In this document: one piece after another, positions 15,127 to 22,206 of the stretch
Position numbering within the stretch: position 1 is the stretch's first letter
Layout of the letters: each line of letters begins with the position of its first letter
NCBI GenBank assembly: GCA_964589935.1
Contig: CAZPVD010000001.1
Coordinates: 124,001 to 188,000, forward strand
Direction: 5' to 3'
Source: VHCN01 sp964589935
Lineage (GTDB): Bacteria; Verrucomicrobiota; Verrucomicrobiia; Limisphaerales; VHCN01
DNA: 64,000 nucleotides
Program-made: the position numbers and the translations under genes
Notes under the pieces: generated by a model
Databases searched by the model: none
What the model was told of the DNA's origin: nothing
The model's input: only the letters and a program-made list of their open reading frames with translations

Positions 15127-16677
15127 CTAAAACTGCGCGCCCAAGAACCACGGCGCGAATTCCTCGTCGCCGATGCCGGCGAGTTCGCTCTTGGTCTTCT
15201 TGCCGCCCGCGACGGCGATGATTTCCTCGAAGATGCGCTGCCCGACCTGTTCGAGCGTCTCGGTGCCGTCGAGGATGGTGCCGGCGTTCAAATCCATGTC
15301 CTCGATCATGTGCTGATACATCGCGGTGTTGGTTGCGACCTTGATGCAGGGGGCTGGTTTGCACCCATAGACGCTTCCGCGGCCCGTGGTGAAGACGCCG
15401 ATGTTGCAGCCGCCGCAAATCAGGCCCGTCATGCTGACCGGGTCGTAGCCGGGGGTGTCCATGAAGCCGAAGCCCGGCGTCGTGATCTCCTCGGCATACT
15501 GATAGACGGCCGCGAGCGGGGACTGCCCGCCCTTGGCGACGGCGCCGAGGCTCTTCTCGTAAATCGTGGTGAGGCCGCCTTCCTTGTTGCCGTAAGAGGG
15601 ATTGTTATCAATCGTCCCGCCGTTGATGCGCGCGTAGTTTTCCCACCAATGGATAAGGTCCACGATCTTCTGCCCGACCGCGGGGGTGACTGCGCGACGC
15701 GTGAGCAGGTGTTCCGCGCCGTAAATCTCCGGTGTCTCGGCCAGCACGCTCGTCCCGCCGTAGCGGACGAGTTCGTCGGAGGCCACGCCGAGGGCCGGGT
15801 TGGCCGTGATGCCGCTGTTGCCGTCCGAGCCGCCGCAATTTTCCGCGAGGATGAGCTTCGAGATGGGCTGCGAGGTGCGCCGCATCGCGTTGGCGGGCGC
15901 AAGGAGCTTCGTGGTGACGGCGCTGACGGCGGCCTCGACCGTTTTGCGGATGCCGCCGGAGTTCTGGATGGTGAGGAAGGTGGGCGGTTGTTCGCCGGGG
16001 AGGAGTTCATCGAGATGATGCTCCTTCGCGATGAACTGCACCTGGTTCACCTCGCAGCCGAGGCCGATCATCACGTAGCCGGCGATGTTCGGATGCCGCG
16101 CGATGCCCGCCGCGACGCGCTGGAGAAGCTGATGCGGGCCGCCGGGCTGGATGCCGCAGCCGACCTTGTGCGTGAAGGCGACCACGCCATCAATGCCGGG
16201 GTAATCGCGCTGGAAATCAGGCCCCTTGAAATGGTCCGCGACATACTTCGAGACCGACGCGGAGCAGTTCACGCTGGAAATGATCGCGAGATAATTGCGC
16301 GTGCCGACCTTGCCGCCCGGCCGCGCGTAGCCGGGGAAGTGCCGCATCTGCGCGGCGGGGTAATAGTTGACGGGCCGGGCGTCCACGCTGAACGCGTAGT
16401 CGCGCCCGAAGTCGCGCAGCTCGACGTTGTGCGTGTGGACATGGTCGCCGGGCGCGATGCGACCGCGCGCGAAGCCGATGATCTGGCCGTATTTTGTCAC
16501 CGCCTCGCCCTCGGCGATCTCGCGCAGCGCAATCTTGTGGCCGGGCGGGATGCCCTTGGCCGCGACGAGACGCAGCGTGCCGTTGACGAGTTCTGTGCCG
16601 GGCTTGAGGGGCTTCTTGACGACGGCGACACTGTCGGTTTCGCGCAGGCGGAGGAGAAATTCGTCGAGTTTCGGCAT
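15127..16677 (-). CDS. UxaA-family altronate/galactarate-type dehydratase
   Basis: 516 residues, the full fused form: an SAF-type N-terminal domain (about 1-100) followed by the large UxaA catalytic domain. Family motifs include GYARPGGKVGTRNYLAI, CSASVSKYVADHF, AFTHKVGCGI, ENCGGSDGNSGITANP and GLICGGCNIGVFTTGRGS, with several conserved Cys and His that bind the metal. Members dehydrate altronate, galactarate or related aldonates to 2-keto-3-deoxy acids. The neighbouring UxaE-like gene favours a hexuronate or altronate substrate, but it is the only minus-strand gene in the first part of the cluster, so it has its own control. Confidence 0.88.
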   Translation of the reverse strand: MPKLDEFLLRLRETDSVAVVKKPLKPGTELVNGTLRLVAAKGIPPGHKIALREIAEGEAVTKYGQIIGFARGRIAPGDHVHTHNVELRDFGRDYAFSVDARPVNYYPAAQMRHFPGYARPGGKVGTRNYLAIISSVNCSASVSKYVADHFKGPDFQRDYPGIDGVVAFTHKVGCGIQPGGPHQLLQRVAAGIARHPNIAGYVMIGLGCEVNQVQFIAKEHHLDELLPGEQPPTFLTIQNSGGIRKTVEAAVSAVTTKLLAPANAMRRTSQPISKLILAENCGGSDGNSGITANPALGVASDELVRYGGTSVLAETPEIYGAEHLLTRRAVTPAVGQKIVDLIHWWENYARINGGTIDNNPSYGNKEGGLTTIYEKSLGAVAKGGQSPLAAVYQYAEEITTPGFGFMDTPGYDPVSMTGLICGGCNIGVFTTGRGSVYGCKPAPCIKVATNTAMYQHMIEDMDLNAGTILDGTETLEQVGQRIFEEIIAVAGGKKTKSELAGIGDEEFAPWFLGAQF

Positions 16678-16738
16678 AAATAAATTCTTTGTGTGGAATG
16701 ACCTTCCGGGATGCCGCGCGTGAAGTCAATCGCGGGGC

Positions 16739-16831
16739 GGGTTTCCCGGCTGGACGCGGTTGCGCGCATCGCCTAACGTGCGCGCATGTCGAAACCGACG
16801 AAAGCATCCGCCGCGGCGGCCCGTCGTTCGA
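16739..16831. repeat. 93-bp direct repeat, distal copy (xseB promoter and 5' end)
   Basis: Nearly identical to 17264-17357: about four differences including one single-base gap. It contains the promoter-like region and the first 15 or so codons of xseB. It lies on the far side of hicBA from the intact xseB gene. Confidence 0.92.
16786..16831 (+). pseudogene. 5' stub of xseB left beside hicA
   Basis: ATG followed by codons for MSKPTKASAA, identical to the start of xseB at 17311 except for one silent change. A one-base deletion near 16819 then shifts the frame relative to xseB. The open frame runs on only because it is antisense to hicA, so no product is expected. Confidence 0.8.
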
Positions 16832-16839
16832 TTTACCCC

Positions 16840-17022
16840 TTAATCCTCCCCAAGCAAATGCCGTTTGATGTGCCGTGCGAGGTGCTCATCCACTTCAGTG
16901 TGGCGGGGAACAGGCTGGCGTTTGCCCGTGAGCGGGTTCCAGTAGATGTCATGCCGGGAGCCATTGCGCAGCAGCCGGCATCCGTTTCGCTCCAGCTCGC
17001 GCAGGAGGTTGCGGCGCTTCAT
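16840..17022 (-). CDS. hicA: HicA-family mRNA interferase toxin
   Basis: 60 residues, the usual size. HicA has a double-stranded-RNA-binding-like fold with one catalytic His that cleaves mRNA; here KRRNLLRELERNGCRLLRNGS is followed by His24 in RHDIYWNP, then PVPRHTEVDEHLARHIKRHL. The residue before the catalytic His is Arg where most members have His. The gene overlaps the antitoxin gene by four bases (ATGA), so the order is antitoxin first. The pair lies between two copies of the xseB 5' end. Confidence 0.85.
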   Translation of the reverse strand: MKRRNLLRELERNGCRLLRNGSRHDIYWNPLTGKRQPVPRHTEVDEHLARHIKRHLLGED

Positions 17023-17210
17023 ACCGCGATTTCCTTGATGGCGTAGCCCTTCGGCACGTCCTCCAGCACCATGAGCTGGTAGGCTTCCCGCATGTTCGCC
17101 TCAAGCTCCTTCAGTGTGCGGCCTTGGGTCATGATTTCCGGGTGTTCAGTGAGCCGTCCGAGCCAGAACTTGTCGGACTTCCAGTAAATCATGTTCAACT
17201 TGGCTTTCAT
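17019..17210 (-). CDS. hicB: HicB-family antitoxin, short form
   Basis: 63 residues from ATG 17210 (MKAKLNMIYWKSDKFWLG), the degraded RNase-H fold of HicB: LTEHPEIMTQGRTLKELEANMREAYQLM, with the conserved Asn/Glu helix. A longer open frame reaches into the direct repeat and was rejected. It lacks the C-terminal DNA-binding extension of longer HicB proteins, so autoregulation through its own HTH is not expected. Its stop overlaps the hicA start. Confidence 0.83.
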   Translation of the reverse strand: MKAKLNMIYWKSDKFWLGRLTEHPEIMTQGRTLKELEANMREAYQLMVLEDVPKGYAIKEIAV

Positions 17211-17263
17211 GCGCGCAGCGTGCCACGGATCGAAACGAGGCGCAACAGCTTCGCTTCGCAGAT

Positions 17264-17357
17264 GGGTTTCCCGGCTGGACGCGGTTGCGCGCATCGCCTA
17301 ACGTGCGCGCATGTCGAAGCCGACGAAAGCATCCGCCGCGGGCGACCTGTCGTTCGA
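17264..17357. repeat. 94-bp direct repeat, proximal copy (intact xseB side)
   Basis: Second copy of the 16739-16831 sequence, beginning 525 bases later. It runs from upstream of the xseB promoter to codon 16 of the intact gene. Confidence 0.92.
17276..17304 (+). promoter_or_regulatory. xseB promoter, likely leaderless
   Basis: TGGACG at 17276, a 17-base spacer, TAACGT at 17299-17304, then six bases to the ATG. The whole promoter is duplicated at 16751-16779. Confidence 0.45.
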
Positions 17358-17574
17358 GGACGCGCTGAAAAAACTCGAAGCCGTCGTGACCGAAATGGAG
17401 TCCGACGACCTGCCGCTCGAAGCGCTGCTGGTGCGCTACGAGGAGGGCACGCGGCTCGCGAAGGTTTGCCAGGAGAAGCTCGCCGCCGCCGAGGTCAAGG
17501 TGCAGCAGTTGGAGAAGAACGCCGCCGGCGAACTGACGCTCAAGCCCACGGACATTCCCACGGACGACGAATAA
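17311..17574 (+). CDS. xseB: exodeoxyribonuclease VII small subunit
   Basis: 87 residues. The small subunit of ExoVII, a single-strand exonuclease, forms a helical hairpin that binds the large subunit. The core is characteristic: LSFEDALKKLEAVVTEMESDDLPLEALLVRYEEGTRL followed by CQEKLAAAEVKVQQLE. The first 15 residues are a low-complexity lead. The gene for the large subunit is not in the window. The promoter and first codons are copied on the other side of the hicBA pair, so the gene stayed whole after the cassette arrived. Confidence 0.92.
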   Translation: MSKPTKASAAGDLSFEDALKKLEAVVTEMESDDLPLEALLVRYEEGTRLAKVCQEKLAAAEVKVQQLEKNAAGELTLKPTDIPTDDE

Positions 17575-17586
17575 GAATTTTCCGCC

Positions 17587-18693
17587 ATGCCTTCCGCGAA
17601 AGCCGCGGTGCTCGAAAAGTTCGGCGCGCCGCTCACGTTGCAAGATTACGATCTACCGGCGCGCCTCGAACCCGGCGCGGCGCTTGTCCGCACCGAGATG
17701 GCCGGCATCTGCGGCACGGACGTGCATCTCTGGAAGGGCGAGCTGCCCATCGCGCTGCCGGTGATCCTCGGGCACGAAACCGTCGGGCGCATCGTGGAAC
17801 TCGGCGCGGGCCTCGAGTGCGACTGGACGAGCCAGCCGCTCAAGGTGGGGGATCGCGTGACGTGGACTTCCGCCACGTCGTGCGGACAATGCTATTACTG
17901 CCGCGAGAAGAACCAGCCGACGCGCTGCCCGCACCGCCGGGCCTACGGCATCGGGTATCGGTGCGATCAAGCGCCGCACTTCCTCGGCGGTTACGCGGAG
18001 TATCATTACCTCCGACCGCGCGTGAACGTGTTCCGGCTGCCGGACGATTTGCCGACGGAGTCCGTCATTGGCGCGGGTTGCGCGCTCATCACAGCGATTC
18101 ACGGCGTCGAGCGCACGGGCATCGCCTGGCGCGATAGCATCGTGGTGCAGGGCGCGGGGCCGGTGGGAATCTCCGCGCTTGCCGTGGCGAAGAGCGCCGG
18201 GGCAGGGCAGGTGATCGTCATCGGCGGCCCCAAGCACCGCCTCGCGATGGCGAAGCGTTTTGGCGCGGACCATGTGATTGACCTCGACGAGGTGCGCGAT
18301 CCTGCCGCGCGACTCGCGGAGGTGCGGCGGCTCACCGGCGGTTACGGCGCGGATGTCGTGCTCGAATGCGTCGGGCATCCCAGCGCGGTGGTCGAGGGAA
18401 TGGAGCTGTGCCGCGACGGCGGAAAGTATCTCGTGCTGGGACACTATTGCGACGCGGGCCCGGTGATGTGGAATCCGCACGTCATCACGCGCAAGCAGCT
18501 CCAAGTGTTCGGCTCATGGTCGAGCGAGCCTCGCCACATGAAGGGCGCGATTGAATTTTTGCGCGCGACACAGAAGGAGTTTCCTTTTGCGGAAATGGTG
18601 ACGCACCGTTTCAGCGTGGAGCAGGCGAACGAGGCATTGCAGACGACCGCAAGCTGGACGGCGGCGAAGAGCGCGATCGTGCCTTCCTTGTAG
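17587..18693 (+). CDS. zinc-binding alcohol dehydrogenase
   Basis: 368 residues, medium-chain family. Catalytic zinc motif AGICGTDVHLWKG and GHETVGRIVELG, structural-zinc cysteines in SCGQCYYCREKNQPTRCPH, and the nucleotide motif VVQGAGPVGISALAVAK are visible. It is only distantly similar to the gene at 14080 and has a longer zinc loop, so it is not a recent duplicate. Begins 12 bases after xseB, possibly in one transcript. The TAG stop lies in the first arm of a palindromic repeat. Substrate unknown; a sugar-acid or polyol role is suggested by place. Confidence 0.87.
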   Translation: MPSAKAAVLEKFGAPLTLQDYDLPARLEPGAALVRTEMAGICGTDVHLWKGELPIALPVILGHETVGRIVELGAGLECDWTSQPLKVGDRVTWTSATSCGQCYYCREKNQPTRCPHRRAYGIGYRCDQAPHFLGGYAEYHYLRPRVNVFRLPDDLPTESVIGAGCALITAIHGVERTGIAWRDSIVVQGAGPVGISALAVAKSAGAGQVIVIGGPKHRLAMAKRFGADHVIDLDEVRDPAARLAEVRRLTGGYGADVVLECVGHPSAVVEGMELCRDGGKYLVLGHYCDAGPVMWNPHVITRKQLQVFGSWSSEPRHMKGAIEFLRATQKEFPFAEMVTHRFSVEQANEALQTTASWTAAKSAIVPSL

Positions 18694-18762
18694 CGGCGGT
18701 CTGAGACCGTCGCCGAATACTCCCCGAACTGAAAACGCCGGCGGTCTCAGACCGCTGCTACA
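18689..18762. repeat. nested palindromic element between convergent genes
   Basis: Two 27-base arms (18689-18715 and 18736-18762) are inverted repeats, 24 of 27 positions matching. Each arm also contains its own palindrome GGTCTGAGACC or GGTCTCAGACC. Both flanking genes take their TAG stop codon from the arms, and the structure could act as a bidirectional terminator. Confidence 0.85.
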
Positions 18763-19711
18763 GCCCCGCGTTCAAGTCGTCACTGTTCTCAGGACGCCCC
18801 ACGGGCCAGAGCACGTTCTTCGTCGGTTCAAGAAATTTCTGCACTTCTCCGATGAGCTGCCAGTCGGTTGGTTCGTCGAGCCATTTGAGGATGCTTGCCA
18901 TGTTCGCTGGGTTCGCCGTGCCCGCGACCGTCGTGGCGAAGTCGGGATTCGCGACGCAAAACTGGATGGCGAGCTTCGCGATGTCCACGCCGCGCGCGTC
19001 GCAAAACTCGACGGCCCGGCGGCACGAGTCCTTGAGCGACTGCGGCGCGTGATGCCACGCCGGCAGCGGCTGGCGCGTGAGCAGGCGCTCGCTGAACGGC
19101 GAGGCGTTCATGATGCCGACGCCCTTGCCCTTGAGATACGGCGCGAGTCCGGCGAGCGAGGTGTTGTTGAGCGAGTAATGGCAGTAGCTCAACACGCAGT
19201 CCAGTGGCGCGCGGTCGAGCACGTAGCGGAAAATCTTCAGCGGAAACCCCGTGACGCCGATGAAGCGAATCTTCCCCTGCTTGCGCGCCTTGTGCAGCGC
19301 CGGCAGGGCCTCGTTCACGACCTGGTTGAGGTCACCGAACTCGATGTCATGCACCTGCAAAATATCAATGTGCTCCACGCCCATGCGCGCGAGGCTCTCG
19401 TCCACGCTGCGCGAGATGCGGTCGTAGCTGAAGTCGAAGCCGGCGACATCATAGCGCCCGCATTTCGTGCCGAGGATGAAGCGGTCGCGCGCGATTTCCT
19501 TGAACGCCTTGCCGAGAATTTTTTCCGAGAGCGTGCGTCCGTAGTAAGGCGAGGAGTCAATGAAGTTGACGCCGCCATCAAGCGCGACGTTCAGCGAGCG
19601 GATGCCCGCGCCCTCGTCGGTCATGTTGCCGTATTCGTTGCCGATGGACGCCGCGCCATAGCTGACGACGGAGAGATTGAGGCCGGTCCTGCCGAGCGGA
19701 CGATATTGCAT
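18758..19711 (-). CDS. aldo/keto reductase, second paralogue
   Basis: 317 residues and clearly related to the reductase at 12354-13286 over its whole length. Catalytic Asp and Tyr lie in FIDSSPYYGRTLSE, Lys in LGTKCGRYD and His in LQVHDIEF. The C-terminal segment differs (KNVLWPVGRPENSD, as in L-galactose dehydrogenases). The product probably oxidises a pyranose or lactol. ATG at 19711 is preceded on the minus strand by TAAAAC exactly six bases upstream. It is convergent with the zinc dehydrogenase, sharing the palindromic repeat. Confidence 0.87.
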   Translation of the reverse strand: MQYRPLGRTGLNLSVVSYGAASIGNEYGNMTDEGAGIRSLNVALDGGVNFIDSSPYYGRTLSEKILGKAFKEIARDRFILGTKCGRYDVAGFDFSYDRISRSVDESLARMGVEHIDILQVHDIEFGDLNQVVNEALPALHKARKQGKIRFIGVTGFPLKIFRYVLDRAPLDCVLSYCHYSLNNTSLAGLAPYLKGKGVGIMNASPFSERLLTRQPLPAWHHAPQSLKDSCRRAVEFCDARGVDIAKLAIQFCVANPDFATTVAGTANPANMASILKWLDEPTDWQLIGEVQKFLEPTKNVLWPVGRPENSDDLNAGL

Positions 19712-19763
19712 GGCGAAGTTTTAGCGGGAAGCCGGGCAGGGCAGAAGTCATTTTCTCGCCTCG

Positions 19764-19792
19764 TTGACCCGCTCGAGTGAATTCAATACAGT
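19764..19792 (+). promoter_or_regulatory. arsR promoter, likely leaderless
   Basis: TTGACC at 19764, a 17-base spacer and TACAGT at 19787-19792. The ATG at 19799 begins six bases later, where the transcript should start. The best-matching case of the leaderless pattern in this window. Confidence 0.6.
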
Positions 19793-19798
19793 CCTCGC

Positions 19799-20113
19799 AT
19801 GGCTTCGCGCAAAGTTTCCCCGGACAAATGCGTTGGCGTTCTCAAGGCTCTTGCCGACGACAACCGCTGGCGCATGGTGCGAACGCTCCTCAAACGTTCG
19901 CTTTCAGTCAGTGATCTTGGCGTGCGGCTCGGTATTTCCCAATACAACGCATCGAAACATCTGCGCCTGTTGCGCGAGGCCGGCATCGTCGTGACTGAGC
20001 GCGACGGCAAGGCGGTGATGTGCTCCGTCGCGCCCGCGTTCCGGGCGGAACTCAGCCGCAACCGCAATCGTCTCGATTTGGGCTGCTGTTCGTTCGATTT
20101 CAACCGCCGCTGA
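19799..20113 (+). CDS. ArsR-family transcriptional regulator
   Basis: 104 residues, a winged-helix regulator: CVGVLKALADDNRWRMVRTLL, then SVSDLGVRLGISQYNASKHLRLLREAGIVV as the helix-turn-helix, and a wing with ERDGKAVMCSV. The classic ELCVCDL metal site is absent; the only cysteine pair is CC near the C-terminus (LDLGCCSFDF). It may sense metal, thiol or another ligand. A perfect dyad GTATGC-N8-GCATAC lies 39 bases after its stop in front of a metal-linked GTPase gene, a likely target. Confidence 0.85.
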   Translation: MASRKVSPDKCVGVLKALADDNRWRMVRTLLKRSLSVSDLGVRLGISQYNASKHLRLLREAGIVVTERDGKAVMCSVAPAFRAELSRNRNRLDLGCCSFDFNRR

Positions 20114-20152
20114 CGGCGCGGCGTCTTTTTCCCCTTGCGCCGGACCGTTGAT

Positions 20153-20172
20153 GTATGCCGATGATTGCATAC
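20153..20172. promoter_or_regulatory. dyad operator upstream of the COG0523 gene
   Basis: GTATGC-N8-GCATAC, a perfect inverted repeat overlapping a TTGATG (20148) / TACGTA (20170) promoter-like pair. Probable binding site for the adjacent ArsR-type regulator; inferred from position. Confidence 0.5.
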
Positions 20173-20203
20173 GTAATCGCTCACGCAACGGCGCACAATC
20201 AAC

Positions 20204-21349
20204 ATGGCCCGAACATACTCTTCCGCTTCCGCATCACCCCGCCCCCGACACATCATGATTGGTGGCTTCCTCGGCGCGGGCAAGACCACAGCCGTTCTCA
20301 AGCTGGCGCAATGGCTTCGCGCGCGCAAACTTCGCGCCGGCCTCATCAGCAACGACCAAGGCACCGGCCTCGTGGACACCGCGATGTTCGCGGCGGGTGA
20401 ATTCCCCGTGCAGGAAATCCCCGGCGGTTGTTTCTGCTGTAGGTTTAACTCGCTCGTCGAGGCGGCGAAGAAGCTCACGCGCGAGAGCCGGCCCGATGTG
20501 TTCATCGCCGAGCCAGTCGGGAGCTGCACCGACCTCGTCGCGACGGTTTCGTATCCGTTGCGCCAGCTTTACGGAGACAGCTTTACCATCGCGCCGTTAA
20601 GCGTGCTGGTGGACCCGGTGCGGGCCGCGCGCGTTCTCGGCCTCGAAACCGGCGGGCAGTTCAGCGAGAAGGTCGTTTACATCTACCGCAAGCAGCTCGA
20701 AGAGGCAGATGTCATCGTGGTGAACAAAACCGATCTTCGCACGGTCACACAAATCCGTGCCTTGCGACGGGCGCTTCTGAAGAAGTTCCCCAAGGCCGAA
20801 ATCTTCGAGGTTTCGGCTCGGCGCGGTGACGGCCTCGACGAATGGTTCAACCACATCACGAGCGCGGAACAAAAGGCACGCGGCGTGATGGACGTGGATT
20901 ACGAAATTTATGCGGACGGCGAGGCACGCCTCGGCTGGCTCAACGGGACGGCGCGCTTCGCGGCGCGAAAGGAGTTCGACGCGAATAATCTTCTGCGGAA
21001 ACTTTCCACTGAGATGCAGCGGCGTCTTGGCAAAATGGGCGCTGAAATCGCGCACCTCAAGATGACATTCGACGCGAACAGTCCCTTTGGAGAACTGGCC
21101 GTCATCAATCTCGTGCGAAACGATTTCGTGCCGGAGATGTCCCTTACGGTGCCCGATCCAGTCACCGGCGGAGAACTCACGGTGAATCTTCGCGCCGAGG
21201 CAGAGCCATCCGATTTGCGCAAAGCGCTCGAAGAGTCCGTCGCCAAGACAGCCGCCGCGGTTTCCGGCCTCAAGGTGAAATGGCTCAATGTCGAGGCTTT
21301 CAAGCCCGGCAAGCCGCAACCCACTCATCGCGTAACCGCAGTGCGCTGA
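20204..21349 (+). CDS. CobW/COG0523-family GTP-binding metallochaperone
   Basis: 381 residues. Walker A GGFLGAGKTT at 20-29, Walker B region with AEPVGSC, the metal-binding CFCC at 76-79 inside GGCFCC, and NKTD for guanine recognition. These are the hallmarks of the COG0523 G3E GTPases that deliver zinc, cobalt or other metals to target proteins. The C-terminal half differs from CobW and YeiR and lacks a His-rich tail. It sits downstream of an ArsR regulator, so metal-dependent expression is likely. The client is unknown. Confidence 0.87.
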   Translation: MARTYSSASASPRPRHIMIGGFLGAGKTTAVLKLAQWLRARKLRAGLISNDQGTGLVDTAMFAAGEFPVQEIPGGCFCCRFNSLVEAAKKLTRESRPDVFIAEPVGSCTDLVATVSYPLRQLYGDSFTIAPLSVLVDPVRAARVLGLETGGQFSEKVVYIYRKQLEEADVIVVNKTDLRTVTQIRALRRALLKKFPKAEIFEVSARRGDGLDEWFNHITSAEQKARGVMDVDYEIYADGEARLGWLNGTARFAARKEFDANNLLRKLSTEMQRRLGKMGAEIAHLKMTFDANSPFGELAVINLVRNDFVPEMSLTVPDPVTGGELTVNLRAEAEPSDLRKALEESVAKTAAAVSGLKVKWLNVEAFKPGKPQPTHRVTAVR

Positions 21350-21371
21350 CAAGGCGAGGGAGGCGAATACT

Positions 21372-22031
21372 TCACGGAGCAATTGAATGCGCTTTCGACA
21401 ACCAGCTCGCGAGCCAGTTGCCGAGTTCGCGTCGGCCCTTGCAAGGATGCACGCCGCCGTCGGGCAGGCACACGCCGAAGCCCTCGCCCCACGCCGTGCC
21501 GTTGAGCACACAGGCATCGGTGCGACATTCGTGCAACTGCGTGCGAGCCAGCGCAAGTGCGTCGTCGCGTGCGCCGGTCAGTTCGTATTTCCAGCCAATT
21601 ATGCGAGCCTGCGAAAACCATCCGCGCAGCAGCGGCAGCACTTTCAGCGCGGGCGTGAGAACAAGTTGAAGTCGTCCCTCACGCGATGAGAACTTTGGCG
21701 AAGAAATGGTTTCACCGCGTTCGTTCGTAACACCCTCAATTTTGAAATCGCAGAGTGCGGCAGCGTGAAGCACGGCATCAACCTTTTCTGTGCGGGCAAG
21801 AGACTGGAGTTTTTGCGCGAGATCGTCGTTCGTGCTGAAGCTGGCGGCAGAGTGCGCGCGCAGTGCGTTGCAGCAGGTCGCCTGTTCGCCCTTGAAACAG
21901 AACACGCGCCAGCCGCGGTCGGTGAAGGCGTTCGCGAGCGCGATGCCGAGCGCGCCGGTCGAGAAATTTGTAATGCGCCGCGCGCTGTCAATCGGCTCGT
22001 AACTTGGCCCGCAGGTGATGACGACGTTCAT
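21372..22031 (-). CDS. CoaB-like phosphopantothenoylcysteine synthetase domain protein
   Basis: 219 residues from ATG 22031 (MNVVITCGPSYEPID). The sequence resembles the CoaB half of CoaBC: VITCGPSYEPIDSARRITNFSTGALG, VDAVLHAAALCDFKIEG, and FSQARIIGWKYELTG. CoaB joins phosphopantothenate to cysteine in coenzyme A synthesis. The CoaC decarboxylase half is missing and the protein is short, so it may be a stand-alone CoaB or a related flavoprotein-like enzyme. A longer frame to 22163 was rejected because its extra part resembles intergenic sequence. Confidence 0.75.
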   Translation of the reverse strand: MNVVITCGPSYEPIDSARRITNFSTGALGIALANAFTDRGWRVFCFKGEQATCCNALRAHSAASFSTNDDLAQKLQSLARTEKVDAVLHAAALCDFKIEGVTNERGETISSPKFSSREGRLQLVLTPALKVLPLLRGWFSQARIIGWKYELTGARDDALALARTQLHECRTDACVLNGTAWGEGFGVCLPDGGVHPCKGRRELGNWLASWLSKAHSIAP

Positions 22032-22171
22032 GGCGCGCGTGTCCGCTTGGATGTAGGCTAACAATTTATGCCGCGTCGGCAAAGGCAGAATCCCACGCCG
22101 GCCGTGTGATTTTTCCGCAACTTCAAAACAAAGCCCGGTGTCACTGAAGAAATGCGGCGGCAAAGCGGTGT

Positions 22172-22200
22172 TTGCTTCGCGTGCGCCGCTCCGCTAAAAG
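22172..22200 (+). promoter_or_regulatory. promoter of the GYF_2 gene, likely leaderless
   Basis: TTGCTT at 22172, a 17-base spacer, TAAAAG at 22195-22200, and six bases to the ATG. Confidence 0.45.
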
Positions 22201-22206
22201 AACGCC

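Noticed and set aside
16786..17046. 86-residue plus-strand ORF opposite hicA
   Set aside because: It starts with the duplicated xseB codons and then runs antisense through hicA. The residues after the repeat have no coding character.
22032..22163. Extended start of the CoaB-like gene
   Set aside because: The added residues come from a GC-rich intergenic stretch resembling repeats in this lineage. CoaB similarity starts exactly at the ATG 22031.
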